A DNA stretch of 64,000 nucleotides, from contig NZ_JACCBY010000004.1 in NCBI RefSeq assembly GCF_013409985.1, positions 186,001 through 250,000 on the forward strand. Direction: 5' to 3'. This document shows positions 15,370-23,564 of the stretch, piece after piece (the stretch's first letter is position 1; each line of letters opens with the position of its first letter). The stretch is from Sphingomonas melonis. GTDB lineage: Bacteria; Pseudomonadota; Alphaproteobacteria; Sphingomonadales; Sphingomonadaceae. Below the pieces are notes generated by a model. The model worked only from the letters and a program-made list of their open reading frames with translations, had not been told where the DNA came from and did not search any database. Both the position numbers and the translations under genes were made by a program.

Positions 15370-18300
15370 ATGATCGAGCGGGATCGCTTGACGGCACTGA
15401 TCGAATATGTCGAGGCGACTGAACGAGATCGATTGCGCACGGTCAGCGACATGGCGGACTATCGTGCGTTTCGACGGTCGGGCGAGGATATCATCCTGCT
15501 TCCCGGCGTCCTGGTCAACGTGCGCGACGGCGACGATCATCGCTGGCTGAGCGTCGACCGCCTCGTCCGGCGCCCGCCGCCGGTGCCGAGCGACCCGGAG
15601 TTGCGACGCTGGATCGACCTGCGGGATGATGTCGCGCAGGTGCCCAGCCTCCGCCGCGAACTGCCGCGAGACATGCTCGACGAAGCATCACGTGACCGGA
15701 TCGAGACACCCAGCCTGGCGCTGATCGACCATCCGGAAGCCGCACGATTGAACGCGGCACTGGAGGGCTACAAACGCGAAATCTGGTCTGCCTGGGCGCT
15801 GGAGGAGCGGCCCCGCCGCCAAGCGATCGACCTGTACAACAGCCTGTTCGCGCTACGCCAGACGCTCGATGGCGGTGCCGAACAGCCCGTTGAGCTGGTC
15901 TGCGGCATCGGCGTTGCGCGTTGGACCCGGCCGCTTGGGCGGCTGCATCACCCGCTGCTCACCGTCCCGGTCGAACTGACCCTGGACGATGTCACCCACC
16001 GCATCGACATTCGCCCGCGCAGCGAAGCCCCGCCGGGGATCGAGACCGCTCCGCTCGACGCGCTGGACGCGCCCTCGGTCGACGAGTGGCAGGCAGGTAC
16101 GCAGCGCTATCTCGATGCGATGGAGGGCGAAGGCTTGTCGCCCTTCGATCCGGAGAGTTTTGCGCCGCCGCTGCGCCGCGCGGTCGCGCTGCTCGACCCC
16201 GATGGCCATTATCTGCCCGATCTAGGCGAACGCCACCCACCGACCGGGGAAACCTTGCAGGTCGATGGCGGCTGGGTCCTGATCGAACGGACGCGGCAGG
16301 CGACGCAGTTGATGGACGATCTGCGCCGCTTCAAGGCCGCCCTTGTCGCGATCGATGATCCGGAAGCGCTGCCCCCTGCCGTCCGCGTCCTGCTTCAACC
16401 ACCCGCCGACAGCGCGACGACCGAATCCTACCCTAGCTATCGCGGGGTTTCGACTGTCCCGGGCATCACGTCCTCCGACGGGTCGGGGCACGACCTTTTC
16501 TTCCCCATGCCATTCAATCGCGAACAGGTGGAGGTAATCCAGCGCCTCGCCACTCGGCCGGGGGTGGTCGTGCAGGGACCGCCCGGCACCGGCAAGACCC
16601 ACACCATCGCCAATATCATCAGCCACTATCTGGCGCTCGGCAAACGCGTCCTCGTCACCTCGCAAAAGGCACCCGCCCTGAAGGTGCTGCGCGACAAGCT
16701 GCCCGCCGCGGTACGCCCTCTCGCCGTCAGCCTGCTGGACAGCGATCGTGATGGACTGAAGCAATTCCAGGAATCGGTCGACATCATCGCCGACCGGCTG
16801 CACCGGACCCGCCCCACCGAGACGGCGCAGCAGATCGCGGTGCTCGACGCCCGGATCGAGGCGATTCATCGCCAGCTCGCGGCGATCGACCGGCAGGTGG
16901 AGGATATCGGCCGACAGGCCATGACCGGCGCGATGATCGACGGCGCGGCGATCGAACCTGCCGATGCCGCACGACGGGTCATGACGGCCGGGGCGCTGGC
17001 GGATTGGCTGCCTGACGCGATCGACGTCATCGCCTCGCACGAACCCGAGTTCGACGATGCCGCCATCATCCGGCTGCGCGCGGCGCGCAAGGAAGCGGGT
17101 GAGCGGATCGCGCTGCTCGACCAGCCACCGCCGCCCGGCGACCTGCCCGATGCCGCGACGATCGGCGCGATACACCATGATCTGGTCGAGGCGCGCGCGC
17201 TGGGTGAGCGGACCAGTGGGGATCAGGCACTGGGACGACAGATCGGCGCCGAGGCCGTCGCCACCTTGCGCGTACAGGCCGAGGCACTGCTCAGCACCCG
17301 CCGGCAGGTAATGGCGGGTGGTTTTGGTTGGTCGATCACGGTGCGCGACCGCTGGCTTGCCGATGCCGACGATCCCGCGCTCGCCGCCCTGGACGGGCTG
17401 GCCGAGGAGGCAGCGCAGGTCGCTGCCGAAGCGCGGCATTTCCTGATCCGTCCGGTCATTCTACCCCATGACACCATCACCGATACCGGGTTCCGCGAAA
17501 CCATTGGCCGACTGGCGGCCGGTGAGGACCTCGGCCTGTTCCAGAGCCTGTTCGCACGACAACTCAAGACGCAGATCGCCGCCGTCCGGCTTTCGGGCCG
17601 CGCACCAAGCGATGCGAGCGAATGGACGGAAGTTCACCGCTATCTCGCGCTCAGCGATCGGGCGATCCGCCTTGCTGCGGCGTGGAACCACGCCGGGCCG
17701 CTTGCGGGTGTCGATCCGGTGTCGGGGCAGGAGCCAGCCGCGGCCGAAGCCATGCGACGACAGCTGGCGCAGATCGCTGCCCTTCGCACCCTGGCGCAGG
17801 ACGAACGGAGATTGGCCGAAGGCGTTCGCACGGTCTTGCCGGGATGGCGACGCTCGCTGACCGGCGACGATGCAGCGACCGAAGCGTTGATTACGCTCTG
17901 CGACCAGCATCTGCTGGTCTTCCGCCTATCCGCCGCAGAAGAGGAGCGCGACCGGCTGGTGACGCTGGCGCGCACCATTGGCGGCGCGATCGGTGATGAG
18001 ATACGCGCCATCTTGCAGGACATGGTTGGGCAGCCCGGCATCGACGCCACACTGCTCGAACGCCGGTGGCAGGCGGCCTTGGGCGAGGTGGCGGTCCTGC
18101 GCGCGCTGATCCCGAGCTTTGCAACGATCCGCGACCTGACCGCGCTGATCGCGGAAAACGGCGCGCCCGGTTGGGCGGAGCGGCTACGCAGCCAAGCCGT
18201 AACGGGCACGGAGGACGCGCTGACACCCGGTGACTGGCGCGAGCGCTGGACACTGCGCCGGTTGACGACCTGGCTGCGCCGGGTCGACCGGCACGATCAG

Positions 18301-19896
18301 CTTCGCGCGCTCGGTCAGCAACGTGGCGAGCAGGAGGCGCTGTTGCGCCGCGCCTATGAAGAGGCGATCGAACTTCGCACCTGGTGCCGCTTGGCCGAGA
18401 AGGCCAGCGATCAGGTTCGCACGGCGCTGGCTTCCTATGCACAGGCGATGCGAAAACTGGGGCGGGGCACCGGCATCCGTGCGGGTCGCTATCGTGCTGA
18501 TGCGCGTGCCGCGGCCGACCGTGCCAAGAACGCCCTGCCCTGCTGGATCATGCCGCATTACCGTGTCTCGGAATCCCTCCCCGCCGAATTGGGCCTGTTC
18601 GATCTGGTGGTGATTGACGAAGCCTCGCAATCAACCGTTGCTGCTCTGCCGGCCTTGCTACGTGCCCGCCAGGTGCTGATCGTCGGCGACGACCGGCAGG
18701 TCAGTCCGGATGCGGGTTTCCGTGAAGAGGCGCGGATGAACCAATTGGCCGACCGCCATCTGGGCGGACAGGTCGCCGATTATCGATCGGCGCTCCGCGA
18801 GGAGAAGTCGCTGTACGACCTGGGCACGGTCGTTTTCGCCGGTGGCGCGATCCTGCTCAAAGAGCATTTCCGCTGCGTCGGGCCGATCATCGAATATTCC
18901 AAAGCGCAATTCTACAGTCACCAATTGGTGCCGCTGCGCCTGCCCTCGGCCTCCGAGCGGCTCGATCCGCCGCTCGTCGATATCCTGGTCGAGGACGGCT
19001 ATCGCCGGGGCAAGGTCAATCCGCCCGAGGTCGACTGCATCGTCGATGCCATCGGTCGCATCGCCGATGACCCGGCGATGCACAAGCGCTCGATCGGCGT
19101 AACCACCTTGCTCGGTCAGGAACAGGCGGTGGCGATCATGACCGCGATCGAGCAGGTGCTGGGCTCCGAAATCCAATTGCGTCACAACATCCGCGTTGGC
19201 GAGCCCGCCGCCTTCCAGGGCGACGAACGCGACATCATGTTCATCTCGCTGGTCGCGGACGGGAAGAGCAGCGGCCTGTCGGGCCTGGGCTATGAGCAGC
19301 GCTTCAACGTCGCCGCATCGCGGGCGCGCGACCGGATGGTGCTGGTCCGCTCGGTGGAGTTGGAGGATTTGCGTCCGGCCGACAAATTGCGCCGAAGCCT
19401 GATCGAGCATTTTCATGCGCCTTTTGCAGGCGACACCACCATGGTCGCTGATCGCCGGGCCCGATGCGAGTCGCCATTCGAAACCGAGATGTACGACCTT
19501 CTGGTCGAACGGGGTTATCGCGTTGATACGCAGGTGCCGGTGGGCACCAAGCGGATCGACTTGGTGGTCGAGGGCGAGAACGACCGGCGATTGGCGATCG
19601 AATGCGACGGCGACCGATATCACGGTCCCGACCAATGGCCGAACGACATGGCCCGCCAACGCATGCTGGAACGGGCGGGTTGGACGGTGTGGCGCTGCTT
19701 TGCCTCGCGCTTCGTTCGCGAACGTGAAGGTGTCATGGGCGAGTTGATCGCCTTGCTGCAGTCTCGCGGGATCGAGCCACAAAGGGAGGATGGCGCTCCG
19801 CCAAGCCGATTTACGGAACACCGCCGATGGCGCAGCACCCCTGAACAATCGGAGCCCGTTCCTTACGCGTGGCTTGTTGCAGAAGATACGTTCTAA
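15370..19896 (+). CDS. SF1 (Dna2/NAM7-type) helicase fused to Vsr-like nuclease
   Basis: 1508 residues. A long N-terminal region (1-390) is followed by Walker A GPPGTGKTHTIANI (about 403-416) and a large helical insert rich in coiled coil (about 440-1050). Walker B VVIDEASQS follows (about 1082), then motif III VGDDRQVSPD and helicase domain 2 with FQGDERDIMFISLV and FNVAASRARDRMVLVRS. The C-terminal 140 residues are a restriction-endonuclease fold of the Vsr/DUF559 type: ESPFETEMYDLLVERGY, IDLVVEG, LAIECDGDRYHG and GWTVWRCFASRF. It probably unwinds and cuts DNA. DNA-processing helicase-nucleases of this sort are known companions of ter systems. It is divergent from terZ. The ATG at 15370 has GGCGGGGG upstream. 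Confidence 0.85.
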   Translation: MIERDRLTALIEYVEATERDRLRTVSDMADYRAFRRSGEDIILLPGVLVNVRDGDDHRWLSVDRLVRRPPPVPSDPELRRWIDLRDDVAQVPSLRRELPRDMLDEASRDRIETPSLALIDHPEAARLNAALEGYKREIWSAWALEERPRRQAIDLYNSLFALRQTLDGGAEQPVELVCGIGVARWTRPLGRLHHPLLTVPVELTLDDVTHRIDIRPRSEAPPGIETAPLDALDAPSVDEWQAGTQRYLDAMEGEGLSPFDPESFAPPLRRAVALLDPDGHYLPDLGERHPPTGETLQVDGGWVLIERTRQATQLMDDLRRFKAALVAIDDPEALPPAVRVLLQPPADSATTESYPSYRGVSTVPGITSSDGSGHDLFFPMPFNREQVEVIQRLATRPGVVVQGPPGTGKTHTIANIISHYLALGKRVLVTSQKAPALKVLRDKLPAAVRPLAVSLLDSDRDGLKQFQESVDIIADRLHRTRPTETAQQIAVLDARIEAIHRQLAAIDRQVEDIGRQAMTGAMIDGAAIEPADAARRVMTAGALADWLPDAIDVIASHEPEFDDAAIIRLRAARKEAGERIALLDQPPPPGDLPDAATIGAIHHDLVEARALGERTSGDQALGRQIGAEAVATLRVQAEALLSTRRQVMAGGFGWSITVRDRWLADADDPALAALDGLAEEAAQVAAEARHFLIRPVILPHDTITDTGFRETIGRLAAGEDLGLFQSLFARQLKTQIAAVRLSGRAPSDASEWTEVHRYLALSDRAIRLAAAWNHAGPLAGVDPVSGQEPAAAEAMRRQLAQIAALRTLAQDERRLAEGVRTVLPGWRRSLTGDDAATEALITLCDQHLLVFRLSAAEEERDRLVTLARTIGGAIGDEIRAILQDMVGQPGIDATLLERRWQAALGEVAVLRALIPSFATIRDLTALIAENGAPGWAERLRSQAVTGTEDALTPGDWRERWTLRRLTTWLRRVDRHDQLRALGQQRGEQEALLRRAYEEAIELRTWCRLAEKASDQVRTALASYAQAMRKLGRGTGIRAGRYRADARAAADRAKNALPCWIMPHYRVSESLPAELGLFDLVVIDEASQSTVAALPALLRARQVLIVGDDRQVSPDAGFREEARMNQLADRHLGGQVADYRSALREEKSLYDLGTVVFAGGAILLKEHFRCVGPIIEYSKAQFYSHQLVPLRLPSASERLDPPLVDILVEDGYRRGKVNPPEVDCIVDAIGRIADDPAMHKRSIGVTTLLGQEQAVAIMTAIEQVLGSEIQLRHNIRVGEPAAFQGDERDIMFISLVADGKSSGLSGLGYEQRFNVAASRARDRMVLVRSVELEDLRPADKLRRSLIEHFHAPFAGDTTMVADRRARCESPFETEMYDLLVERGYRVDTQVPVGTKRIDLVVEGENDRRLAIECDGDRYHGPDQWPNDMARQRMLERAGWTVWRCFASRFVREREGVMGELIALLQSRGIEPQREDGAPPSRFTEHRRWRSTPEQSEPVPYAWLVAEDTF

Positions 19897-20182
19897 CCGG
19901 CATGACGGCCTGTCAGGTGGTATCGGCGCTTGGCCCGACGCCGTCGGGGGACTTGCGTGCACCACTTGGCGGTGGCCTATGCCATCATCGGATATACGCT
20001 CCACACGGATGGGGACGCACCCTTGATACCCCGCAGGGATGCGCGCTTTTTTTTGCCGCAACTCCGCTCCTTCGCGGCTTTCTCCATGTCTGACATTGAT
20101 TTTACGCGTTGGAAAAACGACCTTCCCGCGCGGATGAGCGCGCCTGGCCGTGCGGCGGGCGAACAGGGATTTCTTCAAGCAG

Positions 20183-22681
20183 ATGACGTATGCGGACCTC
20201 GAAGCGGAAAACGCCCGCCTGCGCGCGCTGCTTGCGGAGGCGGGCATCGCCGCACCGGGGAAGGACTCCGCGCCGCAGGCGGACGCGGTCAGCCGTGCCG
20301 CGCGGCAACAGGCGATCTTCGAAAGCGCGATCGACTTCGCCATGGTCGTGACGGACCCTGCCGGGATCATCACCGACTGGAATCCCGGCGCGGAGAACGT
20401 GATGGGCTGGACGGCCGCGGAGATGCTCGGCCGCGACGCCAACCGCATCTTCACGCCCGAGGATCGCGCCTGCGGCCAGATCGAGCATGAGATGAAGCAG
20501 GCGCTGCTGAAAGGCCGCGCGACCGACGAGCGCTGGCACCTGCGCAAGAACGAGGAGCGGTTCTGGGCCTCGGGCGAGATGATGCCGCTCGTCGGCGATG
20601 ATGGCGAGCACCTCGGCTTTCTCAAGATCCTGCGCGACCGGACGGACGAACATCTCGCCGGGATCGCGCTGCAACGCGCTCAGGATCGCTTCCAGACCAT
20701 CTTCGAGACGATCGAGGTGGCGTTCGCGATCGTCGAGGTGAAGTTCGACGCCGACGACCGGCCGGTCGACTATCGCTTCATCGAGGCCAATCCCGCGTTC
20801 GAGCGGCAGTCGGGCGTCAATCTGCGCGGCAAATGGGTGACCGAATTCGCGCCGAACCTCGAACGCTTCTGGTTCGAGACCTATGGCCATGTCGCCAAGA
20901 CCGGCGAGCCGACCAATTTCGAAAGCTACGCCGACGCCTTCAAGCGCTGGTTCGACGTGCGCGCGGTCAGGGTCGGCCATCCCAGCGAGCGGCAGATCGC
21001 GATCTTCTTCAACGACGTGACGCCACGCCGCGAGGCCGAGGAGCGGCTGCGCGTCAGCGAGGCGCTGGCGCGTGAGAACGTCGAGCGGGTGCAGCTGGCG
21101 CTCGCCGCCGGCGCGATCATCGGCACCTGGCATTGGGACCTGCCGAGCGACCAGTTCACCGTCGACGAAGCCTTCGCCCGCGCCTTCGGGCTGGACCCGG
21201 CGCTGGGGCGCGACGGCATCCCGCTCGCGCAGATCGTCGCGACGGTCCACCCGGACGATCAGGCCGGACTGGGGGCGGCCATCGATGCGGTGATCAGCCG
21301 CGGTGGCTCCTATGCGCACCAATATCGCGTCCGCCGCGCCGACGGCCGATATTACTGGATCGAGGCGAACGGGCGCGTCGACCACGCGCCCGACGGCACC
21401 CCGCTGCGATTTCCGGGCGTGCTCATCGATGTCGAGGAGCGGCGTACCGTCGAGGCGGAGCGCGATACCGCACTCGCGGCGCTGCGCGCGCTCAACGAAA
21501 CGCTCGAACAGCGCGTCACCGAGCGCACCGCCGATCTGATGCAGGCCGAGGATGCGTTGCGGCAGTCGCAGAAGGTCGAGGCGATCGGTCAGCTGACCGG
21601 CGGCGTCGCGCACGACTTCAACAATCTGCTGACGGTGATCCGCGGCTCGGTCGACCTGCTGCGCCGGCCCAACCTGTCCGAGGAACGCCGGCTGCGGTAC
21701 ATCGATGCGATCGCCGACACGGCGGATCGTGCCACCAAGCTGACCGGCCAGCTGCTCGCCTTCGCGCGGCGACAGTCGCTCAAGCCCGAGGTGTTCGATG
21801 CCAACGCCAGCGTCCGCACGGTCAGCGACATGCTGCGGACGCTGACCGGCGCCCGCGTCAAGGTCGCGCTGCGGCTGCCGTCGGAGCCGTGTTTCGTCAA
21901 CGCCGACCGCAGCCAGTTCGACACCGCGATCGTCAACATGGCGGTCAATGCGCGCGACGCGATGCGCAACGAGGGCGAGCTGACCATCACCGTCGCCGCG
22001 GCCTCCGGCATGCCGCCGATCCGCTCGCACCCGGCGGTCGCGGGCGAGTTCGTGACCGTCGCGCTGACCGACACCGGCCCCGGCATCCCGGCGGATCAGA
22101 TCGAGCAGATCTTCGAACCCTTCTTCACGACGAAGGGCATCGGCGAGGGGACCGGCCTCGGGCTGAGCCAGGTGTTCGGCTTCACCAAACAGTCCGGCGG
22201 CGACATTTTCGTCGAAAGCGTCGAGGGTCGGGGTGCGACCTTCACCATGTACCTGCCGCGGGTGGAGGGCGTGGATGGCGCCGCGGCCGAGGTGGGCGAC
22301 AATTCGCTGCCGCTCGGCGAGGGCGCGTGCGTCCTCGTGGTCGAGGACAATGCCGAGGTCGGCATGTTCGCGACCCAGGCGCTGGCGGAACTGGGCTATA
22401 ACACCGTGCTGGCGATGGACGGGCCGAAGGCGCTGGCGGAGCTGGCGACCGGCGTCGAGCGGTTCGACGTCGTGTTCTCGGACGTGATGATGCCGGGCAT
22501 GTCGGGCGTCGAACTCGGGCAGGAGATCGCCCGCCTCTACCCGACGCTCCCGGTGATGCTGACCAGCGGCTATAGCGAGATCCTGGCGCAGAACGGGACG
22601 CATGGGTTCGAGCTGCTGCACAAGCCCTATTCGATCGACACGCTGTCCCGGGCGCTGCGGAAGGTCTCGCGGCATCGCTGA
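20183..22681 (+). CDS. Hybrid sensor histidine kinase with three PAS domains and receiver
   Basis: 832 residues, with no transmembrane segment, so a cytoplasmic sensor. A short coiled coil (LEAENARLRALLAEAG) is followed by PAS1 (FESAIDFAMVVTDPAG), PAS2 (FETIEVAFAIVEV), PAS3 with PAC (YRVRRADGRYYWIEANG) and a linker coil. The kinase core has the phospho-acceptor His in GGVAHDFNNLL (about 477) and ATP-lid motifs NMAVNARDAM, DTGPGI and GTGLGLS. A C-terminal receiver has VVEDN and phospho-acceptor Asp in VFSDVMMPG (about 767). The HDFNNLL variant marks the PAS/HWE-like hybrid kinases common in alphaproteobacteria. The start is uncertain: ATG 20183 or GTG 20150. The signal is unknown. Confidence 0.85.
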   Translation: MTYADLEAENARLRALLAEAGIAAPGKDSAPQADAVSRAARQQAIFESAIDFAMVVTDPAGIITDWNPGAENVMGWTAAEMLGRDANRIFTPEDRACGQIEHEMKQALLKGRATDERWHLRKNEERFWASGEMMPLVGDDGEHLGFLKILRDRTDEHLAGIALQRAQDRFQTIFETIEVAFAIVEVKFDADDRPVDYRFIEANPAFERQSGVNLRGKWVTEFAPNLERFWFETYGHVAKTGEPTNFESYADAFKRWFDVRAVRVGHPSERQIAIFFNDVTPRREAEERLRVSEALARENVERVQLALAAGAIIGTWHWDLPSDQFTVDEAFARAFGLDPALGRDGIPLAQIVATVHPDDQAGLGAAIDAVISRGGSYAHQYRVRRADGRYYWIEANGRVDHAPDGTPLRFPGVLIDVEERRTVEAERDTALAALRALNETLEQRVTERTADLMQAEDALRQSQKVEAIGQLTGGVAHDFNNLLTVIRGSVDLLRRPNLSEERRLRYIDAIADTADRATKLTGQLLAFARRQSLKPEVFDANASVRTVSDMLRTLTGARVKVALRLPSEPCFVNADRSQFDTAIVNMAVNARDAMRNEGELTITVAAASGMPPIRSHPAVAGEFVTVALTDTGPGIPADQIEQIFEPFFTTKGIGEGTGLGLSQVFGFTKQSGGDIFVESVEGRGATFTMYLPRVEGVDGAAAEVGDNSLPLGEGACVLVVEDNAEVGMFATQALAELGYNTVLAMDGPKALAELATGVERFDVVFSDVMMPGMSGVELGQEIARLYPTLPVMLTSGYSEILAQNGTHGFELLHKPYSIDTLSRALRKVSRHR

Positions 22682-22769
22682 CGCGCGGGCGGTGATCGTC
22701 CTGCCCCGGCGGCGGATGCGCAGACCGATCGCGGCGGAACCGGTTGGCCGCCACGTTGGTAACAGCGGC

Positions 22770-22976
22770 ATGAACCTCGTTACCCGTCTGTTGCCCGTCA
22801 TGGCGATGGTCCAGCCGACGCCGGCATGGGCCTGTACCCTGTGTCACAGCCGGCTTGCCGAGGACGTTCGGGCGGCGCTGTTCGGACCGGACTTCTGGAG
22901 CGATCTCACCGCGGTGACCTTGCCCATCCCGGTGCTGGTCGCGGCGACCTGCGTGGTCCGCAAATATCTGCTCTGA
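22770..22976 (+). CDS. Small secreted or membrane protein with CxxC motif
   Basis: 68 residues: a signal-like N-terminus (VTRLLPVMAMVQPTPAWA), then CTLCHS directly after the likely cleavage site, a short charged part and a C-terminal hydrophobic helix (AVTLPIPVLVAATCVV) ending in RKYLL. The CxxCH could look like a haem site, but the protein is too short for a cytochrome fold. It lies 4 bp before the DUF2243 gene, so the two are co-expressed and probably work together in the membrane. Confidence 0.6.
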   Translation: MNLVTRLLPVMAMVQPTPAWACTLCHSRLAEDVRAALFGPDFWSDLTAVTLPIPVLVAATCVVRKYLL

Positions 22977-22980
22977 GGCG

Positions 22981-23466
22981 ATGTCGATGTCCAAGCCAGC
23001 CCTGACGACGAAACCGCTCACCACCGCCGGCGTGGCCATCGGGATCGGCATGGGAGGGTTCGTCGACGGCATCGTGTTCCATCAGATCTTCCAGATCCAC
23101 AACATGCTGTCCGCCCGCATCCCCACCGACACGCTGATCGGCGCCAAGGTGAACATGGTGTGGGACGGCCTGTTCCATGCCGGGGTATGGTTCGCGACGG
23201 CGACCGGGATCATGCTGCTGTGGAAGGCGGTGACGCGCGGCGACGTGCTGCTTTCCGGCAAGGCGCTATTCGGCGCGACATTGCTGGGGTTCGGCTTGTT
23301 CAACCTGGTCGAGGGGGTGATCGACCATCACATCCTCAACCTGCATCACGTCTACGAGCGGCTCGGCCAGTCGGTCTGGGACTATGTTTTCCTCGCCTCG
23401 GGCGTGGCCCTGATGGCGACCGGCTGGCTGATGATCCGCGACGTCCGGCGCGGCGCAGCCGTATAG
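22981..23466 (+). CDS. DUF2243 family membrane protein
   Basis: 161 residues with four hydrophobic helices. Family hallmarks: GIGMGGFVDGIVFHQIFQIHNM near the N-terminus, WDGLFHAGVW in the middle and NLVEGVIDHHILNLHHV, with conserved His residues inside or next to membrane helices. DUF2243 is a four-helix family of unknown function, and the His-rich helices suggest metal or haem contact. It directly follows the small CxxC protein. Confidence 0.85.
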   Translation: MSMSKPALTTKPLTTAGVAIGIGMGGFVDGIVFHQIFQIHNMLSARIPTDTLIGAKVNMVWDGLFHAGVWFATATGIMLLWKAVTRGDVLLSGKALFGATLLGFGLFNLVEGVIDHHILNLHHVYERLGQSVWDYVFLASGVALMATGWLMIRDVRRGAAV

Positions 23467-23564
23467 CGGCGATGCGAGTGACCCTGCGGTAACGCACCGG
23501 CCGGGCCTTCGCGCGCGCGGGTCTTGCAGCTTCGGGCCAATCTGCCATGGCTGCTGGCCGGACC

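Noticed and set aside
20102..22801. A 899-codon open frame antisense to the hybrid kinase
   Set aside because: High-GC coding DNA often leaves the opposite strand open. The translation is His/Arg-rich without any fold pattern, while the plus strand has full PAS, kinase and receiver motifs.
22840..22860. CTLCHS of the small protein as a cytochrome c haem site
   Set aside because: The CxxCH is present, but the mature protein is about 50 residues with a hydrophobic C-terminus and no distal Met region, so a cytochrome fold is unlikely.
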